DNA of 64,000 nt, from NCBI RefSeq assembly GCF_036127095.1, contig NZ_CP108006.1, forward strand, positions 2,480,001-2,544,000, written 5' to 3'. This stretch comes from Streptomyces sp. NBC_00335 (lineage in GTDB: Bacteria > Actinomycetota > Actinomycetes > Streptomycetales > Streptomycetaceae). Shown piece after piece: positions 50,757 to 60,600 of the stretch. The translations under genes were made by a program, and so were the position numbers. The notes under the pieces are model-generated. The model ran no database searches and had not been told where the DNA came from. It worked only from the letters and a program-made list of their open reading frames with translations. Positions within the stretch are counted from its first letter, which is position 1. The number at the start of each line of letters is the position of its first letter.

Positions 50757-53660
50757 TCAAGCGGGTGGGACGGGCGTCTCATTATGTGAGCCTCTGTGGA
50801 TAACCATCGAGCCCCCTGGGGAACCACCGGCCAACGCGGGTTGGGCCGCGCCGCCCGGTACTGGGAACGTACCGCGCACGAGCGCTCGCCGCAGCCTGTA
50901 CTCGTCCAGGGGTCCGGAGAAGGCCATTCCCTGCCCATGGCTGCAGCCCATCGCGCGCAGTGCCATGACCTGCTCCGGGAGGTCCACGCCCTCCGCCACC
51001 GACTGCATGCCGAGGTCGTTTGCGATCCGCAACAGACCCGCGGTGATCTTGTGCAGCCGGGGGGACTCCACGACCCCCTCGACCAGCCCGCGGTCGAGCT
51101 TGAGCATGTCCACGGGGAGCCGGCGCAGCGCGCTGATGGCCGCGTAACCGCTGCCGAAGCCGTCCAGGGCGATCAGTACCCCGAGCCGGCGCAGTGCCGC
51201 CAGGCGGCGCTCCAGGTCGTCGAAGGGCACCCTGGGGTCGGAGACGGCGAGCTCCAGGACGAGCGCGCCCGACGGCAGCCCGTTGCGGGTCAGCAGGGCC
51301 TCCACGGAGCCCAGCGGCATCGACCGGTCCAGCAGCCGCTGCGCGGTCATCCGTACGGCCACGGGGACGTCGTGCCCGGCCCGGTGGCGCTCGGCGGCCT
51401 GCCCGACGGCCTCCTCCAGCAGCCAGCGCCCCAGCTCGGCGGTGCGGGAGGCGTCCGGCACGGCCGGATGCCCGCCCTCGCTGTACTCGGCGACCCGCAG
51501 GAACTCGGCGGGGGTGAACAAGATCCCCTGGGCGGAACGCCACCGGGCCTGCGCCACCACGGCCGAGATCTCCCCCGAGGCCAGGGAGACCACGGGCTGG
51601 TGCAGCAGGGCGAACTCTCCGTCGTGCAGCGCGGTGCGCAGCCGCCCCGCCAGCTCGGCCTTGCGGACGACCTCGGCCTGCATCTGGGGCGCGTACATCT
51701 CGACCCGGTCCTTGCCGGCCGCCTTGGCCCGGTACATCGCGAGATCCGCGTTGCGCATCAGGTCCGAAGGGGTGATGCCGGGGTCCGCGAAGGCCACGCC
51801 GATGCTGGCGGCGACCCGGACCTCGCTGCCGGCGATCCGGTAGGGCTGGGCGAGGGTGGTGCGCAGCCGGTCGGCGATCTCGTGGACCTGGTACTCGCGG
51901 GCGCTGCGGTCGCGGTTGCCGTCGCCCAGGATCAGTGCCGCGAACTCGTCGCCGCCGAGGCGGGCCGCGGTGTCCCCGGCGCGGACCGAGTCCTGGAGCC
52001 GGCGGGCGGCTTCGATGAGCAGCTCGTCGCCGGCCTGGTGGCCGATGGTGTCGTTGACCGCCTTGAACCCGTCGAGGTCGATGAAGAGCACGGCGGTGCT
52101 GTGGTCCCCGGCCCGTCGGCCGCTGAGGGCCTGGCGGACCCGGCGGGTGAACAGGGCCCGGTTGGGGAGGTCGGTGAGCGGGTCGTGCTCGGCACTGTGC
52201 TGGAGCTGGGCCTGGAGCCGGACCCGCTCGGTGACGTCGCGGCTGTTCAGGATGAGGCCGCCCTGGTGGCGGTTGACGGTGGACTCCACATTGAGCCACT
52301 CGCCGTCGCCCGATCTGAACCGGCACTCGATGCGGGTGGTCGGCTCCTCGGCAGGCGGCGCGGCCAGGAAGCGGCGCACCTCGTGGACGACGCGGCCCAG
52401 GTCCTCCGGGTGGATCAGGGTGGCCAGCTCGGTGCCGACCAGCTCCTCCGCCTCGCGGCCGTAGACCCCGGCGGCGGCGGGGCTGACGTAGCGCAGGGTG
52501 CCGGTGGGCGCGGCGATCATGATGACGTCGCTGGAACCCTGGACCAGGGAGCGGAAGTGGTTCTCCTTCTGGGCCAGTTCCTGGGTCAGCGCGATGTTGT
52601 CGAGCAGCATGATGCCCTGGCGGATGACCAGGGCGAGCACGACCGTGCAGCCCGTGAAGACGACGACCCGGTCGACCTTCCGGCCGTCCACCACGTTGTA
52701 GAGGATGCCGAGGGTGCAGACGGCCGCCGCGAGGTACGGGGTGAGGGCGGGCAGGGAGCCGGTGATGGGGCGGCTGTGCGGCCGCTCGACGCGCGCGTGG
52801 GCGACGGGGTCGTGGCCGGAGCCGGGGCCGGGGTGCATGCGGCGGGCGCCCCAGGGCGCGTACGCGAGGAGGAGCGAGCCGGCGAACCAGCCGGCGTCGA
52901 GGAGCTGGCCCGACTGGTACTCGGCGCTGAGCAGCGGCGAGGTGAACAGCGCGTCGCTCAGCACGGTCAGGGCGAGGGCCGCGATGGCGGTGTTCACGGC
53001 GGAGCGGTTGGTCTCGGAGCGGCGGAAGTGCAGCACCAGCACCATCGAGACGAGCGCGATGTCCAGGAGCGGGTAGGCCAGCGAGAGGGCCGCGCGCGGG
53101 ACGCTGCCGGGGGCGCCGGACTGGGCGGTGCGCGCGGCGTGCGCGAGGGCAAGGCTCCAGGAGAGGGTGAGCAGGGAGCCGCCGATGAGCCAGGAGTCGA
53201 GGCCGAGGCAGACCCAGCCCGCTCGGGTGACGGGGCGCTTCGCGAGGACGAGCAGGCCCACGATGGCGGGCGGCGCGAAGCAGAGGAAGGCGAAGTCGGC
53301 GAGCGAGGGCTTCGGCACGGCCTCGCCGAGGACCACCTCGTACCAGCCCCAGACCGCGTTGCCGCAGCAGCCCATGAGCGAGGAGAACGCGAACAGCAGC
53401 CAGGCCGGACGCTCCCGGCTGTCGATGGCGCGGGCGTAGGTGAAACAGGAGACGGCGGCCAGCAGGCCGGCGGCGCTGAGCCCGAAGTCGCCCATGATCT
53501 CGGCGAGTTCCTCGGAGCCCCAGCCGAGGGCGGCGCCGACGGCGTACCCGCTGCTGACCACCGCGAGGAGGAGCTGCATCGCCAGCGCCTTGCCGCTACT
53601 GCCACCACCGCCGCCGGTGAGGGGCCTGCGGGTCAGCAGCGCCGCCCCCGGGGTGCTCAC
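50757..53660 (-). CDS. Membrane GGDEF/EAL protein (diguanylate cyclase, degenerate EAL)
   Basis: A protein of 967 residues from GTG 53660, which has GAGGGG five bases upstream; an in-frame ATG at 53747 would add 29 residues. About eight to nine TM helices occupy residues 20-370 (MASE-like sensor). A PAS domain follows (NHFRSLVQGSSDVIMIA near 385). The GGDEF domain near 530-690 has an intact ARLGGDEFAAL. In the EAL domain near 700-950, EAL reads V-A-Q, the N of the N-x-S motif is Arg, and DDFGTGYSS reads L-D-G-F-G-S-G-Y. It should make c-di-GMP but not cleave it, so the EAL may only bind. In Streptomyces c-di-GMP controls development through BldD. The gene resembles the S. coelicolor protein known as CdgF, by position. 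Confidence 0.87.
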   Translation of the reverse strand: MSTPGAALLTRRPLTGGGGGSSGKALAMQLLLAVVSSGYAVGAALGWGSEELAEIMGDFGLSAAGLLAAVSCFTYARAIDSRERPAWLLFAFSSLMGCCGNAVWGWYEVVLGEAVPKPSLADFAFLCFAPPAIVGLLVLAKRPVTRAGWVCLGLDSWLIGGSLLTLSWSLALAHAARTAQSGAPGSVPRAALSLAYPLLDIALVSMVLVLHFRRSETNRSAVNTAIAALALTVLSDALFTSPLLSAEYQSGQLLDAGWFAGSLLLAYAPWGARRMHPGPGSGHDPVAHARVERPHSRPITGSLPALTPYLAAAVCTLGILYNVVDGRKVDRVVVFTGCTVVLALVIRQGIMLLDNIALTQELAQKENHFRSLVQGSSDVIMIAAPTGTLRYVSPAAAGVYGREAEELVGTELATLIHPEDLGRVVHEVRRFLAAPPAEEPTTRIECRFRSGDGEWLNVESTVNRHQGGLILNSRDVTERVRLQAQLQHSAEHDPLTDLPNRALFTRRVRQALSGRRAGDHSTAVLFIDLDGFKAVNDTIGHQAGDELLIEAARRLQDSVRAGDTAARLGGDEFAALILGDGNRDRSAREYQVHEIADRLRTTLAQPYRIAGSEVRVAASIGVAFADPGITPSDLMRNADLAMYRAKAAGKDRVEMYAPQMQAEVVRKAELAGRLRTALHDGEFALLHQPVVSLASGEISAVVAQARWRSAQGILFTPAEFLRVAEYSEGGHPAVPDASRTAELGRWLLEEAVGQAAERHRAGHDVPVAVRMTAQRLLDRSMPLGSVEALLTRNGLPSGALVLELAVSDPRVPFDDLERRLAALRRLGVLIALDGFGSGYAAISALRRLPVDMLKLDRGLVEGVVESPRLHKITAGLLRIANDLGMQSVAEGVDLPEQVMALRAMGCSHGQGMAFSGPLDEYRLRRALVRGTFPVPGGAAQPALAGGSPGGSMVIHRGSHNETPVPPA

Positions 53661-53942
53661 CGGTCCCCCTCGCTGGCTGGTTCCGGCGCGGTCCAGTCCC
53701 GGCACCGTCGCCTCCGGCGGCTTCGCCGCATCGGATCCTTCGTCCATTGGCCGTGCATCGCCCGTCGCCCCCCAAAGTGTCCGATCACTCCCCAGCGCCA
53801 GACGTTCGTGGCGCAGCCCCTTGTTCCGGACGATACACCACTTTCGTCACTCAGGGACATAGTTTCTCTACGCTCCGTCACCAACAGGGGAGTTGGGCCC
53901 ACGGAGCGCATCCGGACGAACGCGGAGCGTGCGCGTCGCGCG

Positions 53943-54899
53943 CTATTCCGTGATCAACACCGTGTTGTCCACGGGCTCTCCGGCGGCGAACTTCCGGAGC
54001 TGACGGGCCACCAGGCGCTTGGCCCGCGGCTCGAACGCCGAGCTGCTTCCGCCCACATGGGGTGTGATCAGGACCCCCGGAGCATGCCAGAGCGGATGGC
54101 CTGAAGGCAGCGGTTCCGGATCGGTGACGTCCAGCGCGGCGCGCAGCCGGCCCGACTCCACCTCCGCGAGAAGGGACTTGGTGTCGACGACGGGTCCGCG
54201 GGCCACGTTCACGAGCAGCGCGCCGTCCTTCATGCGGCCGAGGAACTCCGCGCCCGCGAGCCCCCTCGTCTCCTCCGTGAGAGGTGTGGAAAGGATCACC
54301 ACGTCGGCCCCGGGCAGGAGTTGGGGCAGCTCGGCGAGGGCGTGCACCGGCCCGCGCGCCGTGGTGCGCGCCGTCCGCGCGACCCGGACGATCCGCTCGC
54401 ACTCGAAGGGGGCGAGCCGGTCCTCGATGGCCGCGCCGACCGCTCCGTAGCCGATGATCAGTACGGACTTGTCCGCGAGGGCCTCGTAGAACCCGAAGCG
54501 CCACTCCTCGCGGTCCTGGCCGCGCACCATGCCGGGGATCCCGCGCAGGGAGGCCAGGATCAGGGTGAGGGTGAGCTCGGCGGTGCTCGCGTCGTGGACG
54601 CCCTTGGCGTTGCACAGCCGTACGCCGGGGGCCAGGTCACCGAGGCCGCCCAAGACGTGGTCGACCCCGGCGGTCAAGGTCTGGACGACCCGCAGGTGCG
54701 GCATCGCGGGCAGCGGGCGCAGGGTGACGGCCGGGGACTTCATGTACGGGGTGACGTAGAAGACGCAGGCGGCCGGATCGGCCGGGAAGGTCTCCTCACC
54801 GTCCCACTGCCGGTAGCGGAAGGAATCGGGCAGTCCCTCGACCTCCTCGGCGGGGAAGGGGAGCCAAACGTCGAGGGTCTCGGGAATCTCTGCGGTCAT
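53943..54899 (-). CDS. D-isomer-specific 2-hydroxyacid dehydrogenase
   Basis: A 318-residue NAD(P)-dependent dehydrogenase (MTAEIPETLDVWLPF). VVQTLTAGVDHVLGGL is near residue 72 and the Rossmann motif LIIGYGAVGAAIEDRL is near 147. The catalytic Arg is in VNVARGPVVD near 233, the Glu lies in the following ALDVTDPEPLP, and the His is in TPHVGGSS near 285. It reduces a 2-oxo acid; the substrate (glyoxylate, hydroxypyruvate or a larger acid) is unknown. A TAGCCT box seven bases before the ATG and the absence of a ribosome-binding site suggest a leaderless mRNA. It is divergent from an aldo/keto reductase. Confidence 0.92.
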   Translation of the reverse strand: MTAEIPETLDVWLPFPAEEVEGLPDSFRYRQWDGEETFPADPAACVFYVTPYMKSPAVTLRPLPAMPHLRVVQTLTAGVDHVLGGLGDLAPGVRLCNAKGVHDASTAELTLTLILASLRGIPGMVRGQDREEWRFGFYEALADKSVLIIGYGAVGAAIEDRLAPFECERIVRVARTARTTARGPVHALAELPQLLPGADVVILSTPLTEETRGLAGAEFLGRMKDGALLVNVARGPVVDTKSLLAEVESGRLRAALDVTDPEPLPSGHPLWHAPGVLITPHVGGSSSAFEPRAKRLVARQLRKFAAGEPVDNTVLITE

Positions 54900-54906
54900 G
54901 ATCAGG

Positions 54907-54912
54907 AGGCTA
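54907..54912 (-). promoter_or_regulatory. -10 box of leaderless hydroxyacid dehydrogenase gene
   Basis: TAGCCT on the minus strand ends seven bases before the ATG at 54899; no Shine-Dalgarno sequence is visible. Confidence 0.45.
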
Positions 54913-54978
54913 TGCCAGGGGATCCGGATCGAGCCGTTAGTTTGTGTGCCGGACCGGGAGGACCAGGGGGGACGCACG

Positions 54979-55980
54979 GTGGAGCGCAGGTCGATCGGGG
55001 CGGGGGCGCTGACGGTGGGTGCCGTCGGCCTCGGCTGCATGCCGATGAGCGGGGCGTACGCGCCTTCGCGAAGGCGGCGCGAGGACTCGCTGCTCACCGT
55101 GCACACGGCCCTCGACCTGGGGGCGAACCTGCTCGACACCGCCGATCTGTACGGCCCCTACACCAACGAGCTGCTGCTCGGCCGGGTGCTGCGCGAGCGC
55201 CGCGCCGACGCCTTCGTGTCCGCGAAGGCGGGGCTGCGGGCCGACGGGGTGCACGTGGTGGCCGACGGGCGCCCCGGGTACCTGCGGCGGGCCTGCGACG
55301 CCTCGCTGCGGCGGCTGCGCACCGACGTCATAGACCTGTACCAGCTGCACCGGGTGGACCCGGACGTGCCGGTCGAGGAGTCCTGGGGCGCGCTGGCGGA
55401 GCTGGTGGGCGCGGGGAAGGTGCGGGCGCTGGGCTTCTGCGCGCTGGGGGCGGGCACCGGGCCGGGCGCGGGGCGGCGCGGGGACCCCGCGTACGAGACG
55501 ACCGTGCGGCACCTGGAGCGGGCGCAGCAGGTGTTCCCGGTGAGCGCGGTGCAGGCGGAGCTGTCGGTGTGGTCGCCGCAGGCGGCGTGGCGGCTGCTTC
55601 CGTGGTGCGCGGCGCGGGGGGTGGGTTTCCTGGCGGCGATGCCGCTGGGGAGCGGGTTCCTGACCGGGACGCTGGTCCCGGGCGAGGGGTTCGAGCCCGA
55701 GGACGTACGGGCCAGGCATCCGCGGTTCACGGCGTACGCGATGGCGGCGAACCAGGTGCTGGTGGCGGGGCTGCGGCGGGTCGCGCGGCGGCACGGGGAC
55801 GGGGTCACGGCGGCGCAGGTGGCGCTGGCGTGGGTGCTGGCGCAGGGTCCGCAGGTGGTGCCGGTGCCCGGGGCCGGGCAGGCGCGCTGGGCGGCGGAGA
55901 ACGCGGGGGCGGCACAGGTGCGGCTGACCGCCGAGGACCTGGTGGAGCTGGCGGAGCTGCCGGTGCCGATGGGGGCCTGA
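54979..55980 (+). CDS. Aldo/keto reductase
   Basis: A 333-residue AKR barrel starting at GTG 54979 (V-E-R-R-S-I-G), with AGGGGG eight bases upstream. The catalytic tetrad is visible: Asp and Tyr in DTADLYGPYTNELL near residue 50, Lys in VSAKAG near 83 and His in YQLHRVD near 118. The NADP phosphate-binding part VPVPGAGQARWAAENAGA is near 295. It reduces aldehydes or sugars; substrate unknown. It is divergent from the hydroxyacid dehydrogenase. Confidence 0.92.
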   Translation: MERRSIGAGALTVGAVGLGCMPMSGAYAPSRRRREDSLLTVHTALDLGANLLDTADLYGPYTNELLLGRVLRERRADAFVSAKAGLRADGVHVVADGRPGYLRRACDASLRRLRTDVIDLYQLHRVDPDVPVEESWGALAELVGAGKVRALGFCALGAGTGPGAGRRGDPAYETTVRHLERAQQVFPVSAVQAELSVWSPQAAWRLLPWCAARGVGFLAAMPLGSGFLTGTLVPGEGFEPEDVRARHPRFTAYAMAANQVLVAGLRRVARRHGDGVTAAQVALAWVLAQGPQVVPVPGAGQARWAAENAGAAQVRLTAEDLVELAELPVPMGA

Positions 55981-56078
55981 ACCACTCGATCGAGTGTACG
56001 AGTGGCGGAACTTGGGGCATGGTCGGCGCTGTTGAGTCGTGTGAGGGCACGATCGGAGGACCGGAGGGGAGTACGGCG

Positions 56079-57392
56079 ATGCGATACGGACACGAGCAGG
56101 GACAGGGACAGGGACGGGAACCGGAGGGGGCGGGGCCGGACCTGGAGCGGGTGCAGGGTCGGGCGGGGGCGCCGATGCGGTCGTACGGCGCCCCGCGCGG
56201 CCGGGCCCGTGGGGTACTGGCGGCGTTCGCCCTGGCGGGATGCGGGGCGCTGCTGGCGGCGGGGTGCGCCCCGCCGAACGGCGCCGGAGCCCGGCCGAGC
56301 GATGCGCCACCGGGCACGAAGGCGGGCTCCGCGCCGCCGGCGGCCTCGGGCGCTCCCTCCGCCTCCGCTTCGGCCGCGGGGCCGCCGGCGCCGCCTGCAA
56401 AGGGCCAGGTGACGGTGACCGGCGTGGCCGCCCAGGGCCTGGAGTCCCCGTGGGGGGTGGCTCCGCTGCCCGACGGGAACCTGCTGGTCGCCTCGCGGGA
56501 CAAGGGCACGATCAGCCGGGTCGACGTGGGCACGGGCGCCGTGACCCCCGTCGGCAAGGTGCCCGGGGTGGCCCCGGGCGGCGAGGGCGGGCTGATGGGC
56601 CTGGCCCTGTCCCCTTCCTTCGCCTCGGACCTCATGGTGTACGTCTACTTCACCACCGAGTCCGACAACCGCATCGCCCGGCTGCGCTATGACGAGAAGA
56701 GACCGGCCGGCGAACAACTGGGCGCGCCCGACACGGTGTTCAGGGGGATCCCCAAGGGGCTCATCCACAACGGCGGACGGATCGCCTTCGGCCCGGACAA
56801 GATGCTCTACGCCGGGACGGGCGAGACCGGGGAGACCGGGCTGGCCCAGGACAAGAAGTCGCTCGGCGGAAAGATCCTGCGGATGACCCCGGACGGGGAG
56901 CCGGTGCACGGCAATCCGGAGGCCGACTCGGTCGTCTACTCGTACGGGCACCGCAATGTGCAGGGCCTCGCCTGGGACAAGGACAAGCGGCTGTGGGCGG
57001 CCGAGTTCGGGCAGAACACCTGGGACGAGCTGAATCTGATCGAGCCCGGCGCGAACTACGGCTGGCCGGAGGCCGAGGGCAAGGCGGGCAAGCCGGGGAT
57101 GCGCGATCCGGTGGCGGTGTGGAAGACCGACGAGGCCTCACCGAGCGGGATCGCCTGGGCGCAGGGCTCCGTCTGGATGGCCGGGCTGAGGGGGCAGCGG
57201 CTCTGGCGGATTCCGCTGGCCGGGGCGGAGCCGGCGGCTCAGCCCGAGGCGTTCCTGGCGGGCGAGTACGGCCGGCTGCGCACCGTGGTGCCCCTCGGTG
57301 GGGACAGATTGCTGCTGGTCACGAGCGAGACGGACGGGCGCGGGTCGCCGGAAACCGGCGACGACAGGATCCTGACACTGACGGTGCGATGA
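56079..57392 (+). CDS. PQQ-dependent sugar dehydrogenase-like lipoprotein
   Basis: A 437-residue secreted protein. A basic, Gln/Gly-rich N-terminus of about 45 residues precedes a lipoprotein signal with lipobox LLAAGC near residue 65; an internal ATG near residue 33 could be the true start. A Pro/Ala/Ser linker runs to about 108. A six-bladed beta propeller of the soluble glucose/sorbosone dehydrogenase family follows: LESPWGVAPLPDGNLLV, GGEGGLMGLALSP, the catalytic His in IHNGGRIAFGPD near 230, YSYGHRNVQGLAWD near 285, and AAEFGQNTWDELN. It would oxidise a sugar at the cell surface using PQQ. No PQQ biosynthesis genes are in the window. Confidence 0.88.
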   Translation: MRYGHEQGQGQGREPEGAGPDLERVQGRAGAPMRSYGAPRGRARGVLAAFALAGCGALLAAGCAPPNGAGARPSDAPPGTKAGSAPPAASGAPSASASAAGPPAPPAKGQVTVTGVAAQGLESPWGVAPLPDGNLLVASRDKGTISRVDVGTGAVTPVGKVPGVAPGGEGGLMGLALSPSFASDLMVYVYFTTESDNRIARLRYDEKRPAGEQLGAPDTVFRGIPKGLIHNGGRIAFGPDKMLYAGTGETGETGLAQDKKSLGGKILRMTPDGEPVHGNPEADSVVYSYGHRNVQGLAWDKDKRLWAAEFGQNTWDELNLIEPGANYGWPEAEGKAGKPGMRDPVAVWKTDEASPSGIAWAQGSVWMAGLRGQRLWRIPLAGAEPAAQPEAFLAGEYGRLRTVVPLGGDRLLLVTSETDGRGSPETGDDRILTLTVR

Positions 57393-57425
57393 CCGGCGGG
57401 CCCCGGCAGGGGGACGAAAGGTGCG

Positions 57426-57608
57426 GTGGACGCGATGTTCAACATGATCGAGGAGCTGTTCAGTCCGGGGCGCAAACACACGGACGAGGAGAAGAAGCGG
57501 CTGGAGCTTTCCCGGATCGACGTGAATGACGGCGACCCGGGAAAGGGTCCGATAGACCTGGACTCCGGCAAGGTGCTCATACGCCCGAAGGAGCACCCGG
57601 CGGCCTGA
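57426..57608 (+). CDS. DUF6191-type small protein
   Basis: A 60-residue acidic/basic protein (MFNMIEELFSPGRKHTDEE). It starts at GTG 57426 with AAAGG upstream, or at the ATG 57435. The pattern ELFSPGRKHTDEE followed by DVNDGDPGKGPIDLDSGKV looks like the DUF6191 family of small actinobacterial proteins. It is soluble with no Cys. It lies 33 nt after the sugar dehydrogenase gene, in the same direction. Confidence 0.75.
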   Translation: MDAMFNMIEELFSPGRKHTDEEKKRLELSRIDVNDGDPGKGPIDLDSGKVLIRPKEHPAA

Positions 57609-57672
57609 GGCCTGATGCCTGATGCCCAGCGGGACGTCGCCTGTACCTACACCTTCGCCTTCACCGTTGCCA

Positions 57673-60600
57673 TCACCGCGTCCCGGCCGGCTGGTGGGCG
57701 GCGGGGCCGAAGAGCCGTAGCCGGTGGGCCAGGGCGGCGGCCTCGCCGCGGCCCGCGACGCCGAGCTTCGCCAGGATGTTCGAGACGTGAACGCTGGCCG
57801 TCTTCGGGGAGATGAAGAGCTCCTCGGCGATCTGGCGGTTGGTGTGGCCCGCCGCGACCAGGCGCAGCACGTCCCGTTCGCGGCTGGTCAGGCCCAGCGC
57901 CTCGACCGGGTCGGCCTCCGGAGCGAGCAGGGCCTTGGCTGCGGCGTCCACGGGGATGAGGGGCAGCCTGGCGCGCTGCGCGAGCAGGGCCAGGTCCTCG
58001 CGGAGCCTGCGGGCGCCGAGCTGCTCCGAGGCGGCGTAGGCCTCCTGGAGCAGTCCTGCGGCGGCCTCGCGGTCCCCGCCGGCCGCCAGCAGAGACTCCA
58101 CGAGCCGGTACCGGGCCCTGGCGAGCAGGTAGGGGCGCTCCAGGGGGCGTACGGCCGCTTCCACGGCCGTCCAGTCGGCGACGGTGTCCCGGGCCTCGGC
58201 CCGCAGCAGCTCGGCCCTGAGGTACTCGGAGTGGGCGGTCCACACCGGGGCCGGGGTGGCCAGGGTCCGGGCTGCGGCGCGCAGCACCGTCAGTGCCTCC
58301 TCGCGGCCGGCCTCCGCGACCGGCAGGCCACGGGCCTCGGCTTCGGCCGAGGCGGCGGCGAGCAGCAGCGGCCAGGCGTAGCGGTGGTTGCCGAGCGGGA
58401 AGCCGTAATCGATGACGGCGGCCACCTCGCTGCGGACGTCGGCCATCCGGCCCTCCCCCGCCGCGACGCCGATCGCGAGGCGGAACAGCGGGATCCGGTG
58501 CTGGGGCTGGCCGTCGTGGGACCCGAAGTGGGCGCGGGCGGCGGTGAGCTGGCCGGCGGCCTCGGCGAGTTCGCCGCGGGCCAGGGCCAGGTAGGCCAGC
58601 CGTACGACGGCTGCGGCGCGCGGGGCGGCGCTGCTGACGAGGGTCAGGGTGCGCCGGGCCTGCGTCGCGGCCTCCTCCCACCGGCCGACGCTGTACAGGC
58701 TCTCCGCCAGGTTCCCCCGGATGTAGGCCTCGGAGTCCATCAGATGGGAGTTCTTGACCAGCTCGGCACCTTGTTCGGCCAGTTCCACGGCTTCGCGGGA
58801 CCGGCCCAGGCCTTCCAGATGAGAGGTGAGGTTCACGTGCGCACGTCCCACCAGCATGGCGAGTCCGAGTTCGGCGGCCCGGTCCTTGACCGCGTACATC
58901 TCGGCGAGGCCGCGCTCGGGGTCCCCCGAGTCGACGAGCAGGCTGCCGACGGTGATCCGGGCGTTGAGCTCGGTGTCCTCGGCACCGACCATCCGCGCGT
59001 ACTCCACGGCGCGTTCGGCGGCGACCAGGTTGTCGGGCCCCGGCTTGTGGAGCATGCCCCAGCTCGCGGCCCGGACCAGGACGTCGGCGTGCACCTGGGA
59101 CGGGGGCAGCCCGCGGACGAGCTCCTGCGCCTTGGCGAGCTCCTCCCAGCCGTCGCCGCGGGCGAGGCTGGCGATCATCCGGGAGCGTTCGGTCCAGAAC
59201 CAGGCGGCGCGCAGTGGGTCGTGGCCGTCCTCAAGGAGCCGCAGGGCCGTCTTGGTCAGCTTCAGCGCGCGTTCGCGCTCGCCGCCGAAGCGGGCCGCGA
59301 CGGTGGCTTCGGCCAGCAGGTCGAGGCGTTGCAGTGGGGTGGTCGCCGGGTCGCAGCCGCAGGGCGGGTAGACCTCGGTGTAGTCCGCCGGGCGCAGTTC
59401 GGTGCGCACGTCCTCCGGTACGGCCTCCCACAGCTCCATGGCCCGCTCCAGCAGGCGCAGCTGCTCGGAGTAGGCGTGCCGGCCCCGGGCGGCCACCGAG
59501 GCCGCGAGCACGGCGGGCAGGGCCTTGACCGCGTCGTTGGCGTAGTACCAGTAGGTGGCGAGGCGGATGACCCGCTCCTCCGCGCGGATCAGCGAGTCGT
59601 CCTGTTCGAGCTCCTCGGCGTAGCGGCGGTTGACGCGGGCGCGCTCGCCGGGCAGCAGGTCGTCCGAGACGGCCTCGCGGACCAGGGAGTGGCGGAAGCG
59701 GTAGCCGTCGCCGTCGGAGGTGGCGAGGAGGATGTTGGCGCCGACCGCCGCGCGCAGGGCCTCGATCAGTTCGTCCTCGGTGAGCCGGGTGACGGCGCGC
59801 AGCAGGGGGTACTCCACGGTGGAGCCGCCCTCGGCGACGATGCGCACGACGCGCTGCGCGGCGTCCGGGAGGACTTCGACGCGGACGAGGAGCAGGTCGC
59901 GCAGGGATTCGGTGAGGCCGGTGAGGCAGCCACTGGCGCGGGAGGCGACGAGTTCCTCGACGAAGAAGGCGTTGCCGTCGGAGCGGTCGAAGACCGATTC
60001 GACGAACTCCTCGTCGGGCTGCGAGGCGAGGATCCCGGCGAGCTGGCGGCGCACTTCGGCCCGGTTGAAGCGGGACAGCTCGATGCGCTGGACGGTGCGC
60101 AGCCGGTCGAGCTCCGCGAGGAGCGGGCGCAGCGGGTGGCGGCGGTGTACGTCGTCGGCGCGGTAGGTGGCGACCACGACGAGCCGGCCGCTGCCGAGCG
60201 CGCGGAAGAGGTAGGAGAGCAGGTGCCGGGTGGAGGTGTCCGCCCAGTGCAGGTCTTCCAGGACCAGGACGACGGTGCGGTCGGCGGCGAGGCGTTCCAG
60301 CATCCGGGCCGTCAGTTCGAAGAGCCGGGCGGTGCTCTCCTCGTCGTGCGGGCCGCGCGGGGTCTCGCCGAGTTCGGGGAGGATGCGCGCGAGTTCGTCC
60401 TCCTGGCCGACGGCTGCTGCGGCCAGTTCGCCGGGGAGCAGGCGGTGCAGGGTGCGCAGCGCCGTCGAAAACGGGGCGAAGGGAAGTCCCTCCGCCCCGA
60501 TCTCCACACAGCCTCCGACGGCTACGACCGCGCCGCGGCGGTCGGCCTCGCAGAGGAACTCCTCGGTGAGGCGGGTCTTCCCGACCCCGGCCTCGCCGCC

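Noticed and set aside
50755..50760. TTGACA on the minus strand as the -35 box of ilvB
   Set aside because: It overlaps the stop codon of the GGDEF/EAL gene and no -10-like box lies 16-18 nt downstream; the following sequence is a GC-rich hairpin.
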